64,000 bases of DNA, from assembly GCF_014779715.1 (NCBI RefSeq), contig NZ_JACXYU010000020.1, positions 1 through 64,000 of the forward strand, read 5' to 3'. The notes below the pieces were generated by a model that worked only from the letters and a program-made list of their open reading frames with translations, ran no database searches and was not told the DNA's origin. A program made the translations under genes and the position numbers. Positions 37,235-45,837 of this stretch are shown piece by piece; positions within the stretch are counted from its first letter, which is position 1, and every line of letters starts with the position of its first letter. This stretch comes from Streptomyces chumphonensis. Its GTDB lineage: Bacteria > Actinomycetota > Actinomycetes > Streptomycetales > Streptomycetaceae.

Positions 37235-37786
37235 CTACGCCTCCCCGTCACTCTCGTTGTCGTTGCTGTCGTTGCTGTCGTTGCCGCCCCGTGCCGCGTC
37301 CTCGGGGGCGGCGGGGCGGTTGAACTCGATCTCGACCCGCGCCCTGGCGATCTCGCCGAACTCCACGCGCCGCCGGGTGGGCTTGCGCCCCTTCACTCCG
37401 GGCACCTCCAGGTCGAGGCCGCTCGCGTCGACGGCCAGCAGGCGGGCCGTGAGGTCGCCGCCTTCGTGCAGCCGGGCGGTGATCAGTCGGCCGACGGCGC
37501 GGCGGTAGTGCCGCGGCTCGGTCAGCGGACGGTCGGCGCCGGGGGAGGTGACTTCGAGGACGTAGGGGGCCGAGCCCATCGGGTCGTCCTCGTCCAGGGC
37601 GGCGGAGGCGGCCCGGCTCAGTTCGGCGCAGGCGTCGAGTCGGACGCCTGCGTCGGAGTCCACGACGACGCGCAGGACGCGGCGCTTGCCGGCCGGCGTG
37701 ACGGTGAGTTCTTCGAGATCCAGCCCGCGCTCGGTGACGAGCGGCTCCAGCAGCCCGCGCAGCCGATCGATCTGGGTGGTGCTCAT
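37235..37786 (-). CDS. rimP: Ribosome maturation factor RimP
   Basis: RimP helps assemble the 30S subunit. The 183-residue protein shows the family's N-terminal domain ([17 protein letters not shown] ... [10 protein letters not shown]), the [14 protein letters not shown] motif, and a C-terminal SH3-like domain, followed by an acidic tail with an NDS repeat encoded by a short 9-bp DNA repeat near 37257-37285. It is the first gene of the operon with nusA, ylxR and infB. ATG start at 37786. Confidence 0.93.
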   Translation of the reverse strand: MSTTQIDRLRGLLEPLVTERGLDLEELTVTPAGKRRVLRVVVDSDAGVRLDACAELSRAASAALDEDDPMGSAPYVLEVTSPGADRPLTEPRHYRRAVGRLITARLHEGGDLTARLLAVDASGLDLEVPGVKGRKPTRRRVEFGEIARARVEIEFNRPAAPEDAARGGNDSNDSNDNESDGEA

Positions 37787-38115
37787 CCGGGTGACTCCTC
37801 GGCCGCGTGTGCTGTTGTCAGGGGTGGTTCGGTGACGCTCGGGGGACGCTCGGTGACGGTCGAACGCCGCCGTGACGGCCGGGCCGACCGCCGCGCGCCT
37901 CTCGGCGTGTCCGGCTACAGCCTAGCGCGTCGCGTCGACCGTGCCGGACGCCCGGCGCCGGTCGGGTGCCCGCCCCGCCGCCGCTCGGGTGCCTGCCGGG
38001 GGCACGCCGGGGAGGCCGGTCGGAGCCGGTGGGGGCGCCGGGTACGCTCACGGCACGGTGATCAACTGTTCTGGTCCCGCTCCTCCTGCCGACGATCTTG
38101 CCTGTGGGGTGTCAC
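37787..38115. promoter_or_regulatory. Divergent region between rimP and lipoprotein gene
   Basis: This 329-base stretch has no gene. It must hold the promoter of the rimP-nusA-infB operon: on the minus strand TAGGCT (37919-37924) is a good Streptomyces-like -10 and would give a leader of about 125 nt. On the plus strand TACGCT (38043-38048) is a candidate -10 for the lipoprotein gene. Short direct repeats of the type cggtgacgctcgg occur near 37830-37860. No -35 is convincing in either direction. Confidence 0.4.
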
Positions 38116-38646
38116 GTGGTGCCGCTTCCGCCCGGACCGCCCTCCAGACGCAGCCTCCTGCGCACCGGCGCCGCCGGTCTGACCGGCCTCGGTGCGGTGG
38201 GGGCGCTCGCCCTCACCACCGGCTGCTCGGGCGGGGACCGCGCGGAGCGGGAACGTCGGGCGGCCGAACGCGGTGCCCGGCTGCGGCGCGCGGCGGCGGC
38301 GGACAGCGCCGTCCTGCTGCGCCGGTACGACGCGACGAGCGCCGCCCACCCCGACCTCGCCGCACGGTTGGCGCCGCTGCGGGCGGACGTCCTGCGGCAC
38401 GCCGAGGCGTTCGGCGACGGGCGGCGGGGCGGCCCGGACGCGAGTCCCCCGCCCGGCGCGGAGGTGCCCAAGGAGCGGGCGGCGGCGCTCGCGGAGCTGG
38501 CGGGTGCCGAACGCCGCACCGCGCGGGAGCGGATGCGGGCCCTGGCGGACGCCCCGCCGGAGCTGGCCAGACTGCTGGCGTCCGTGGCGGCGTCCGGCGA
38601 GGTGCACGCGTTCCTGCTGGGCGAGGCGACGGGCGGGGGCGCCTGA
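38116..38646 (+). CDS. Putative Tat-type lipoprotein, unknown function
   Basis: The 176-residue protein has a twin-arginine N-terminus (SRRSLLRTGAAGLTGLGAVGALALTTGC) with a lipobox-like TTGC, then an entirely helical, Arg/Ala-rich domain. It is followed by a DUF4439 ferritin-like gene whose ATG overlaps its stop (TGATG). The pair is conserved in Streptomyces next to rimP, and the lipoprotein's own domain may also be a ferritin-like four-helix bundle. GTG at 38116 chosen; a TTG at 38098 is possible. No metal ligands are proven. Confidence 0.72.
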   Translation: MVPLPPGPPSRRSLLRTGAAGLTGLGAVGALALTTGCSGGDRAERERRAAERGARLRRAAAADSAVLLRRYDATSAAHPDLAARLAPLRADVLRHAEAFGDGRRGGPDASPPPGAEVPKERAAALAELAGAERRTARERMRALADAPPELARLLASVAASGEVHAFLLGEATGGGA

Positions 38647-39134
38647 TGACGGAGACGCGGCGGTCGGAGAAGGAGCACGCGGGCGTGCTGGCGGCGCTCC
38701 AGGCGGCGCTGGCGGCCGAGCACGCGGCGGTGTACGGCTACGGCGTGGTGGGCGCGCGGACGGACGCGGACGGACGCCGGGCGGCGCGGGAGGCGCACAC
38801 CGCGCACCGGGCCCGCCGCGACGCGCTGGCCCGGGCCGTGCGGGAGCTGGGCGGGACACCGACGGCGGCGGCGGCCGGGTACGTCCTGCCGTACGCGGTG
38901 CCGGACGCGGCGACGGCGGCGCGGTTCGCCGCCGAGTTGGAGGACCGGGTCGCCGGGGTGTACGCGGATCTGGTGCGTGCGGGAACCGGGGAGCGGCGGC
39001 GGGAGGCCGCCGGGGCGCTGCGCGAAGCGGCCCTCCGGGCGGCGCGCTGGCGCGGTGGCGGCGTAGCCTTCCCTGGTCTTGCCGAACGCACGGCCGACGC
39101 CCGGAGCGGGGGCGGTGCGGACGGCGGCCGGTGA
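38646..39134 (+). CDS. DUF4439 ferritin-like protein
   Basis: A 162-residue helical protein of the DUF4439 ferritin-like family. The first helix has AALAAEHAAVYGYGVVGAR and the second REAHTAHRARRDAL, giving E..H and H..R/D spacings like a four-helix di-metal bundle; whether metal is bound cannot be seen. Its ATG overlaps the stop of the lipoprotein gene (TGATG), so the two are translated together. Confidence 0.8.
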   Translation: MTETRRSEKEHAGVLAALQAALAAEHAAVYGYGVVGARTDADGRRAAREAHTAHRARRDALARAVRELGGTPTAAAAGYVLPYAVPDAATAARFAAELEDRVAGVYADLVRAGTGERRREAAGALREAALRAARWRGGGVAFPGLAERTADARSGGGADGGR

Positions 39135-39195
39135 CCACCCCGCGGTGGCCCGGCGACGGGCGATTCGACGACCGACGGAAAGGCACCGCCAGCAC

Positions 39196-40101
39196 ATGGC
39201 CTCCGTTCTTCCCCCGCCCCCGCCACAGCGGCTGGTCCGCGCCCTGGGCCCGGACCACCCCTGGCTCGCCGGACTTCCGGCGCTGTCGCAACGGCTGCTG
39301 GAGCAGTGGGAGCTGACGCCGGAGCGGACGGTGCTGCCGGGGGGCCGGACCAGTGTGGTGGTGCTGGTGCGGCAGGCCGACGGCCGTCCGGCGGCGCTGA
39401 AGCTGTGTGCGCCGAGCGGCGCGGGGGCCCGTGCGGAGGCCGCGGCGCTGACCCGTTGGGACGGCCTGGGAGCGGTCCGGTCGCTGCGCTCCGACACGGC
39501 GGCGGGGGCCCTGCTGCTGGAGCGGCTGCACGGGGAGGTCTCGCTGCGGTCGCTGCCCGAGGACAAGGCGATGCTGGAGTCGAGCTCGGCGGTCCGGCGG
39601 CTGTGGGTGCCGCCCGAGGCGGGCGGGTTCGCGTTCACCACGGTGGCCGAGCACACCGGCGCGGAGGTGGAGCGGGTCCTCGGCCGGGCGCCGGACGACG
39701 TCCGTCCGCTGGTGGACGCGGCGCTGGCGGTGCGGGACGAACTGCTGGCCGACGCCCCGGAGGGCGTGCTGCTGCACGGTGACTTCCGGCAGGGCGCGGT
39801 GCTGGCGTCGGACGCCGACCGCTCGCCGTGGCTGGCCGTCGGTCCGGAACCGCTGGTCGGCGAGCCGGCGTTCGACCTGGCCCGGCTCGCCCGCGACCGG
39901 CTGCACGATCTGGTGGCCTCCCCCGGTGCGGCGGCGGCCACGCGGCGGCGCGTGCAGCGGCTGGCCGACTCGTTGGACGTGGACCGGGAGCGGCTGCGCG
40001 GCTGGGCGCTGTACCGGGCCGTGGAGTCGGGCGTGCGGCACGTCCTGGCCGGGGACCGGGAGGACGGCGAGCTGCTGCTGGAGTTCGCGGCCTGGCTGTG
40101 A
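39196..40101 (+). CDS. APH-family phosphotransferase relative, catalytic residues missing
   Basis: A 301-residue protein with the aminoglycoside/hydroxyurea phosphotransferase fold. The region of the catalytic loop reads LLHGDFRQGAVL, so the Asp of HGD is present but the Asn expected five residues on (HGDxxxxN) is Ala. The metal-binding segment, normally IDPxxLVGDPAFDL, reads VGPEPLVGEPAFDL, so the DFG-like Asp is Gly. The ATP lysine region is PAALKLC. It is probably a pseudokinase or a non-phosphorylating ligand-binding protein. The ATG at 39196 has only a weak AAAGG upstream. It follows the DUF4439 gene. Confidence 0.8.
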   Translation: MASVLPPPPPQRLVRALGPDHPWLAGLPALSQRLLEQWELTPERTVLPGGRTSVVVLVRQADGRPAALKLCAPSGAGARAEAAALTRWDGLGAVRSLRSDTAAGALLLERLHGEVSLRSLPEDKAMLESSSAVRRLWVPPEAGGFAFTTVAEHTGAEVERVLGRAPDDVRPLVDAALAVRDELLADAPEGVLLHGDFRQGAVLASDADRSPWLAVGPEPLVGEPAFDLARLARDRLHDLVASPGAAAATRRRVQRLADSLDVDRERLRGWALYRAVESGVRHVLAGDREDGELLLEFAAWL

Positions 40102-40110
40102 CGGGGGTGC

Positions 40111-40653
40111 TCAGCGCCGCAGCCGGCGCAGCGGCAGCGGCGCGCCCATGACGGCGTAGGGCTGTGGTGCGCTGGGGAAGAGGACGCCGCGCGCGAGGTC
40201 GTGGTAGCCCAGCCGCCGGTAGAGGGCGCGCGCCGGGCTCTCGGTGTCGACGGCGGACAGGATCGAGTGCGACTGCGGGGCGTCGTCGGTGAGGGCGGTG
40301 ATGAGCCGCACCCCGAGGCCGTGCCGCTGGTGGGCGGGGTGGACGTGCAACTCCGTGATGGTGAAGGCGTGGTCGAGCCAGGCGTCGGTGCCCGCGCGGG
40401 TCAGGTAGGGCTCCACGACGGTGGACCACCACTGGGTCCGGTCGTTGGGCAGGCCGTACACGAAGCCGACGAGACGGCCCTCGCGGGTGGTCGCCCCGAG
40501 GGCGCGGGCACCGGGCACGGTGAGGTGGCGCAGGACGATGGGGCGGCGGATGCCGATCTCCTCGTCGTTGAGGCCGAACGCCAGCGCCTGGACGGCCAGC
40601 GCCTCGTCCACCCGGGCGGCCAGGTCGAGTGGTCCCACCTCCACGTCTGCCAT
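40111..40653 (-). CDS. GNAT family N-acetyltransferase
   Basis: The 180-residue protein has the GNAT acetyl-CoA binding motif (ITELHVHPAHQRHGLGVRLI, about residues 98-117, with Q/RxxGxG) and the later strand AVDTESPARALYRRLGY. Substrate unknown. There is no ribosome-binding site before the ATG; a -10-like TAGGCT ends 6 bases upstream, so the mRNA is probably leaderless. It is the last gene of the conserved core block; the accessory metabolite cluster begins to its right. Confidence 0.88.
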   Translation of the reverse strand: MADVEVGPLDLAARVDEALAVQALAFGLNDEEIGIRRPIVLRHLTVPGARALGATTREGRLVGFVYGLPNDRTQWWSTVVEPYLTRAGTDAWLDHAFTITELHVHPAHQRHGLGVRLITALTDDAPQSHSILSAVDTESPARALYRRLGYHDLARGVLFPSAPQPYAVMGAPLPLRRLRR

Positions 40654-40659
40654 GGTCAG

Positions 40660-40665
40660 AGCCTA
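40660..40665 (-). promoter_or_regulatory. -10 box of a probable leaderless GNAT transcript
   Basis: TAGGCT on the minus strand ends six bases before the ATG at 40653, so transcription would start at or next to the A of the start codon. No Shine-Dalgarno sequence is present. The -35 is not clear. Confidence 0.4.
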
Positions 40666-40765
40666 CTGGGGGCACGGGCCGCGGTGCGGCCGGCCGGCGC
40701 CCCGGCCGGGGTCCCGGGCCGCTCGGGACGCCGGCGGGCCGCCGGGCGGGGGTCGGCGGGGCGGG

Positions 40766-42295
40766 TCAGCCGTCCGCGGGGGACGTCGCGGGGACGGTGG
40801 GCGCCCCGGCCCAGCGTCGCATGGCGGCGGGCAGTTCGACGGTGGCGCGTTCGCGGCCGCCGGCCCAGGCGCAGTAGCCGTCGGGCCGGACGAGGATCAT
40901 CTCCGCGTCCATCCAGGGCCCCTTGACGCCGCCGATCCTGCCCCGCATCTCCGTCACGAGGTCTCCCCACGGGTCGAGCAGGCCGGAGGGCTGGTTGCCG
41001 CTCTGGTCGACGAGGACGAAGGTGCCCGCGCGCATGTTCTCGAAGAGCCGGTCGCCCTGGGCCGGGCCGGTGCGGAAGGAGAGGTCCGGGACGCGGTGGC
41101 CCGCGGTGCCCTTGGGGCTGCGGGAGTCGGCGGTGGTGGGGTAGGCGGTGGCGATGCCGGAGAGGTGGCCGACGGCGAGTCGGTGGCCCCTGGGGACGCG
41201 GGTGGCCGTGGAGACGCCGACGAGCCGGGCGACGCGGGCGGGCAGGGCGTCGGAGGTCATCATGCGGGTGGCCAGGTCGGTGACCTTGATGACGCCCTGG
41301 GAGACGCGGCGGCGCTCCTCCTGGTAGGTGTCGATCAGCCGGTCCGAGCCCCGTCCCGAGGCCACGGCGGCCAGCTTCCAGCCGAGGTTCACGGCGTCCT
41401 GGATCCCGAGGTTGAGGCCCTGTCCGCCGAGGGGCGAGTGGACGTGTGCGGCGTCACCGGCGATGATCATGCGGCCCCTGCGGTAGGTCTCGGCCTGCCG
41501 TTCCTGGATGCGGAAGCGGGAGGTCCACAGGGGTTCGCTGGGGCGCAGGTCCTTGCCGAAGAGGCGCACGAGGGTCTCGCGGACCTCCTGGAGCGTGACG
41601 GGGTCGTCCGACCAGGACTTGCCGCGGTCGATGACGCCCAGTCGGTACCAGCCGTTGCCGAAGTCGGTGCAGACGACGAGACCGGCCCGGCCGACGTGGA
41701 TGAGCAGTTGCTCGTCGAGCGGCACGCCGAGCTTCACGTCCGCCACGATGATCGTGTACGGGTACATCTCGCCCTCGAAGGCGGCGCCCATGGCGTGGCG
41801 CACCGCGCTGTGCGCGCCGTCGCAGCCGACGAGCCAGGGCGTGCGCTCCTCCCACCGGCGCTCCTCGGACTCCAGCCGGTAGACGACCTCCTCGCCCTCC
41901 TGCCGGCAGCCCGTCAGCTTCACGCCGCGCTCGATGGTCACGCCGAGGTCGCGGGCGCGTTCTTCGAGGATCGCCTCGGTCTCGCCCTGCGGGATGATCG
42001 TGAGCTGGCCGTAGTCGCTGGGCAGGCGGCGGAGGTTGAGCAGGGAGTTGCCCAGGCTGACCCGGACCTGCTTGACGGGGTTGGCCCGCTCCAGGACGGT
42101 GTCGGCCATGCCGCGCGCGCGGAGCACCTCCATGGTGCGGCCGTGCAGGCCGAGCGCCCGGGACTCCTCGGTGCGGTGCGTGCGGCGCTCGACGACCTTG
42201 CAGCGCACGCCGGCGAGGGCCAGCTCGCCCGCGAGGCACAGACCGGTGGGACCGGCCCCCGCGATGACGACCTCGTAGTCACTTCCCGTGGCCAT
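40766..42295 (-). CDS. Class A FAD-dependent aromatic monooxygenase
   Basis: A 509-residue flavoprotein hydroxylase of the PheA/TfdB/Rox type. It shows the FAD Rossmann motif GAGPTGLCLAGELALAG (about residues 11-27) with VVERR at the end of strand 2, the DG motif WLVGCDGAHSAVRHAMG (about 155-170), and the second FAD motif RMIIAGDAAHVHSPLGGQG. These enzymes use NAD(P)H and O2 to hydroxylate phenolic or other ring substrates; some inactivate antibiotics such as rifampicin. The ATG at 42295 follows GAGAGGAG by 7 bases. It is divergent from the ABC operon across a palindromic operator, so it is either a tailoring or a self-resistance enzyme. Confidence 0.88.
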   Translation of the reverse strand: MATGSDYEVVIAGAGPTGLCLAGELALAGVRCKVVERRTHRTEESRALGLHGRTMEVLRARGMADTVLERANPVKQVRVSLGNSLLNLRRLPSDYGQLTIIPQGETEAILEERARDLGVTIERGVKLTGCRQEGEEVVYRLESEERRWEERTPWLVGCDGAHSAVRHAMGAAFEGEMYPYTIIVADVKLGVPLDEQLLIHVGRAGLVVCTDFGNGWYRLGVIDRGKSWSDDPVTLQEVRETLVRLFGKDLRPSEPLWTSRFRIQERQAETYRRGRMIIAGDAAHVHSPLGGQGLNLGIQDAVNLGWKLAAVASGRGSDRLIDTYQEERRRVSQGVIKVTDLATRMMTSDALPARVARLVGVSTATRVPRGHRLAVGHLSGIATAYPTTADSRSPKGTAGHRVPDLSFRTGPAQGDRLFENMRAGTFVLVDQSGNQPSGLLDPWGDLVTEMRGRIGGVKGPWMDAEMILVRPDGYCAWAGGRERATVELPAAMRRWAGAPTVPATSPADG

Positions 42296-42361
42296 GTCGG
42301 CACTCCTCTCTTGAACTGATCCCCCGGTGTGGTCGACCATGTCGGTAACTCATCACGTAAT

Positions 42362-42383
42362 GAACTCTACAGTTGTAGAGTTC
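42362..42383. promoter_or_regulatory. Palindromic operator between monooxygenase and ABC genes
   Basis: Arms gaactctaca (42362-42371) and tgtagagttc (42374-42383) are perfect reverse complements around a 2-base centre. The AT-rich palindrome is typical of a dimeric TetR or MarR-type repressor site and contains TAGAGT on both strands. No regulator gene is adjacent. Confidence 0.6.
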
Positions 42384-42392
42384 TTGCGACAA
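42364..42392 (-). promoter_or_regulatory. Promoter candidate of the monooxygenase gene
   Basis: On the minus strand TTGTCG (42387-42392), a 17-base spacer and TAGAGT (42364-42369) form a good vegetative promoter inside the operator palindrome, giving a leader of about 62 nt. The mirror TAGAGT at 42376-42381 is the matching plus-strand -10 for the ABC operon, with a weak -35. Confidence 0.5.
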
Positions 42393-42509
42393 CAGAACCG
42401 GAACGCGGACCGGCCCGACCGTCCGAACCCGCGACGAGACGGATCGCCGTGCCGCACGGCTGTTTCGCGGCAGTGCCCGACCGGCAGCGGTGACGGAAGA
42501 GGAGACCCC

Positions 42510-43514
42510 ATGACCACGGCCACCACCCCCAGTCCGGAGCCGGCGGCGACGCTCGCCTCCGGTGCGCCCGTCGCCGAACTGGAACACGTCGACCTGGTGT
42601 TCAAGCGGCGTGGAGCCGAGCCGTTCCAGGCCATCACCGACCTGAGCCTGCGCATCGAACCCGGGACGGTCTTCTGCCTGCTCGGACCCAACGGCTCCGG
42701 CAAGACGACGGTGATCAACCTGCTCAGCGGCCTGCTCGGACCGACCGACGGGCGGGTGCGCGTCCTCGGCATGGACCCGTCCCGAGAGCGGAGCAGGCTG
42801 CTGCGGCGTATCGCGCTCGCCCCGCAGGAGACCGCCCTGTACGCGGACCTGACGGGCCGCGAGAACCTCGAGTTCCACGCCGCCTACTACGGGGTGCCCA
42901 GGGCCTCGGCGCGGCGGCGCATCGACACCGTGCTGGAGCTCGTCTCGCTCACCGAGCGGGCCGGGCACCGGGTGGGCACGTTCTCCGGCGGCATGCAGCG
43001 CAGGCTGACGCTGGCCCGCGCCCTGCTGACCGAGCCCGACCTGCTGTTCCTCGACGAACCGACGCTGGGCGTGGACGTCCAGTCGCGCGAGTCCATCTGG
43101 GACCGCGTCCGGGGCCTGGCCGCCGAGGGCCGCAGCGTGCTGCTGACCACCAACTACATGGAGGAGGCCGAACGCCTCGGCCAGCGGGTGTGCATCATCG
43201 ACCGGGGCCGCCGCGTCGTCACGGGCACCCCCGACGAGCTCAAGGCCCTGACGCGGCGGCGGCGACTGGAGCTGACCTACGCCTCCGCCGAGGCCGCCGA
43301 GGCCGCCGAACCGCTGCTGCGCGACGGCTACCAGGTGGGCGCGCACGCGCACCAACTCCTCGTCGAGGTGCCCGAGGACGCCGACCACGTGGCGTTCGTG
43401 CGGTCGGCGCTCGACCGGCTGGACGGCGGGCCGACGCTCGTCGGCTTCCGGTTCAGCGAACCGGGCCTCCAGGACGTCTTCCTCCACTTCACCGGCCGCG
43501 ACCTGCGCGACTGA
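42510..43514 (+). CDS. ABC transporter ATP-binding protein (drug efflux type)
   Basis: The 334-residue nucleotide-binding subunit of an ABC-2 exporter in the DrrA/NodI class. Walker A is GPNGSGKT (about residues 56-63), the signature is FSGGMQRRL (about 157), Walker B is LLFLDEPTLGVD, and the switch region reads LLTTNYMEEAERL. A C-terminal domain of about 90 residues follows, as in DrrA-like proteins. ATG at 42510 follows GGAAGAGGAG. It is the first gene of an operon with two permeases and probably exports the cluster's product. Confidence 0.93.
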   Translation: MTTATTPSPEPAATLASGAPVAELEHVDLVFKRRGAEPFQAITDLSLRIEPGTVFCLLGPNGSGKTTVINLLSGLLGPTDGRVRVLGMDPSRERSRLLRRIALAPQETALYADLTGRENLEFHAAYYGVPRASARRRIDTVLELVSLTERAGHRVGTFSGGMQRRLTLARALLTEPDLLFLDEPTLGVDVQSRESIWDRVRGLAAEGRSVLLTTNYMEEAERLGQRVCIIDRGRRVVTGTPDELKALTRRRRLELTYASAEAAEAAEPLLRDGYQVGAHAHQLLVEVPEDADHVAFVRSALDRLDGGPTLVGFRFSEPGLQDVFLHFTGRDLRD

Positions 43515-43553
43515 GCAGCGAACCGGCCGCCGAACCGAGAACCTGGAGGACCC

Positions 43554-44687
43554 ATGTGGAGTGCGATCCGCGCCATGGTGCGCAAGGACCTCACCCTCTC
43601 CCGCAGAAGCCCCGTCTTCGTCGTCATCACCGTGCTCGTACCGCTGGTCTTCGTCTCGCTGTACGCGCTGCTCGTCACCGTCTCCACCACCTCCCCCGTC
43701 GCCGTCGCCCAAGAGGGCGGCGGGCCGCACAGCGAACGTCTCCTGCAGATCCTGCGAACCATGCACAACACCGACGGGGAACTGTTCGAGATCCGCACGA
43801 CGGACCCCGGGGATGCACGCGCGATGTTCGCCGCCGGGGAGGTCGGCGCCGTGCTGACGATCCCCGCCGACTTCGACGACCGGGTGTCGGCCGGGGTGCC
43901 CGTCGAGGTGCCCCTGCGCGTGTACAACATCAACGCCGACGGCACGAAGAACTTCGAACTGCGCGCGGAGGGCGCGGTACGGGAGTTCGCCCGGGACACG
44001 GGCGGAGGGGTGCCCGTCACGGCGGTCCGCGAGAACAGCCACTTCCGCGAGGACATGGGCACCAGCGCCTACCTGGGCACGGCCCTGCTCGTGTTCGCCG
44101 TCCTGTACGCCTCGATGGTCAACACCGGGACACTCGTCGCCCGCGAGTGGGAGGACCGGACGGCCAAGCCGCTGGTGCTCTCCCCGGTGGGCAACGCCCC
44201 CCTCCTGGGCGGGAAGTGGCTCAGCGCCGGCGTCCAGACGCTGGCCGGGACGGTGCTCGTCCTGGCCGGGCTCGCCTGGCTGCTGGACTTCCCCGCGCTC
44301 TCGCTCGGCGCCGCCAGCTGGCTCGGCCTGTTCGTGCTCTTCGCCTACGGCAGCGCGCTCGGAACGCTCCTGGGCGTCACGCTGCGCCGCTCGCTGCCGC
44401 TCGTACCGCTCTGCGTCGTGCTGGCGATCGTCCACTTCTTCCTCAGCGGCTACGAGTCCTACCTGCGCGGCTTCGCGCACGGCGGCGCGGTCGAGTGGCT
44501 GTGGGCGAGCACCCACTGGTGGCCGACGGCGGGCCTGACCCAGGACCTCCGGCTGGACGCGACCGGACTCGGCGACGGCGGCACGGACTGGGCCGCGCTG
44601 GGCGGCACCGCCGGGATCGCGGCACTGCTGACTCTGCTCGCGGTGGTGCGGATGCGGCGTCAACTGCGCTTCACCCAAGGCCAGTGA
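43554..44687 (+). CDS. ABC-2 type permease, first
   Basis: A 377-residue membrane subunit with one N-terminal helix, a long extracytoplasmic domain (about residues 45-170) and five C-terminal helices (from about 175), the YhgE/YbhS-like ABC-2 arrangement. GGAGGA lies directly before the ATG. It lies between the ATPase gene and a second permease of the same layout; the two probably form a heterodimer on the ATPase. Confidence 0.9.
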   Translation: MWSAIRAMVRKDLTLSRRSPVFVVITVLVPLVFVSLYALLVTVSTTSPVAVAQEGGGPHSERLLQILRTMHNTDGELFEIRTTDPGDARAMFAAGEVGAVLTIPADFDDRVSAGVPVEVPLRVYNINADGTKNFELRAEGAVREFARDTGGGVPVTAVRENSHFREDMGTSAYLGTALLVFAVLYASMVNTGTLVAREWEDRTAKPLVLSPVGNAPLLGGKWLSAGVQTLAGTVLVLAGLAWLLDFPALSLGAASWLGLFVLFAYGSALGTLLGVTLRRSLPLVPLCVVLAIVHFFLSGYESYLRGFAHGGAVEWLWASTHWWPTAGLTQDLRLDATGLGDGGTDWAALGGTAGIAALLTLLAVVRMRRQLRFTQGQ

Positions 44688-44707
44688 GAGGAACGACGGA
44701 GGCTGTG

Positions 44708-45820
44708 ATGAACGAGATGATCCGGGGCGCGCTGGCCGCCCACCGGCGCAACGTGAGGCTGCTGCGCCGCCGGCCCGACCTGGTGGCGCAGGGCGTCCTC
44801 GTCCCGCTGGTGGTGCTGGTCCTGTGCGCCATTCTCTTCGGCTCCTGGGGCGACCGCTGGCCGGTGGGTGTGATCGACCGGGCGGACGACGCGAGGTCCG
44901 CGGCCATCACGGACTCCCTGGCGCAGTCCCGGTCCAACGTCGATCTGTACTTCGAGACGATCGAGGACGACCCGCGCGCCGCTCGGGAGATGCTGGAGGA
45001 CGGCCGCCTCCAGCTGGTGATCACCATTCCGGAGGACGTGGCCACGACCAACGAGGTGCGGATCTCCACGTACAACGTGAACACCGACGCGACGAAGAAC
45101 CTGCGCTTCCGGGTGGACGACGCGCTCAACATCCACGACGAGGTGCGCGGGGCGCTGCCGGCCACCGTGGACCTGCGGACCGTCGCCGAGGAGGACGTCA
45201 CCCGGGCCGCGTTCATCGCGGGCGGCGTGCTGCTCCTCGCGCTGCTGCTCGGCTCGATGCTGCTGGCGGCCAACGTGTTCGCCGTCGAGGAGGAGGGGCG
45301 CACGGCCAAGGAACTGCTCATGTCGCCCTTCGGGGCCGCGCCGGCGGCCCTGGGGTGCGTGCTCACCGCCACGCTGCTGGCCTACCTGAGCGCGGTACCG
45401 ACCTATCTGACGGGGCTGCTGCTGTTCGGGTTCACCCCGGACGTGGGCTCCCTCGTCCTCGTCCTGCTGTTCATGCTGCCGCTGCTGGTCGCGGCGGCCG
45501 GGCTCGGCGTCCTGCTGGCCCAGCTCCTGCGCCAGCACCGCGCGGTCCAGCCTCCGGTCATCCTCGTGGCCATCGCCACGTTCTTCGTGGGCGGCGGGTT
45601 CGTCAGCGTTCCCGGCATGCCCCCGACGGCCCGGACCATCGCGCAGTGGTGGCCGCCGTCGCGGGTCTTCGAGTGGAGCAACCCGGTGCTGCACGACTTC
45701 GCCGGTTCCTACACCGCCGGCCAGTGGGCGTGGGGCGGCGCGTTCGCCCTGCTGGGGGTCGCGGGCGCGTACTGGGCCGGCCGCCGCGAGCTGGCCGCGC
45801 CCCGGCGGGGCGGGCAGTAG
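44708..45820 (+). CDS. ABC-2 type permease, second
   Basis: A 370-residue homologue of the preceding permease with the same plan: one N-terminal helix, an extracytoplasmic domain (VDLYFETIEDDPRAAREMLEDG... in both, aligned), then about five helices. The ATG at 44708 follows GGAGG by 5 bases; a GTG three bases upstream is possible. The two permeases share the NINADGTKN/NVNTDATKN segment, so one arose from the other by duplication. It ends the operon; a 20-bp terminator follows. Confidence 0.88.
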   Translation: MNEMIRGALAAHRRNVRLLRRRPDLVAQGVLVPLVVLVLCAILFGSWGDRWPVGVIDRADDARSAAITDSLAQSRSNVDLYFETIEDDPRAAREMLEDGRLQLVITIPEDVATTNEVRISTYNVNTDATKNLRFRVDDALNIHDEVRGALPATVDLRTVAEEDVTRAAFIAGGVLLLALLLGSMLLAANVFAVEEEGRTAKELLMSPFGAAPAALGCVLTATLLAYLSAVPTYLTGLLLFGFTPDVGSLVLVLLFMLPLLVAAAGLGVLLAQLLRQHRAVQPPVILVAIATFFVGGGFVSVPGMPPTARTIAQWWPPSRVFEWSNPVLHDFAGSYTAGQWAWGGAFALLGVAGAYWAGRRELAAPRRGGQ

Positions 45821-45837
45821 CGGCCGGCGCCGCGTGG

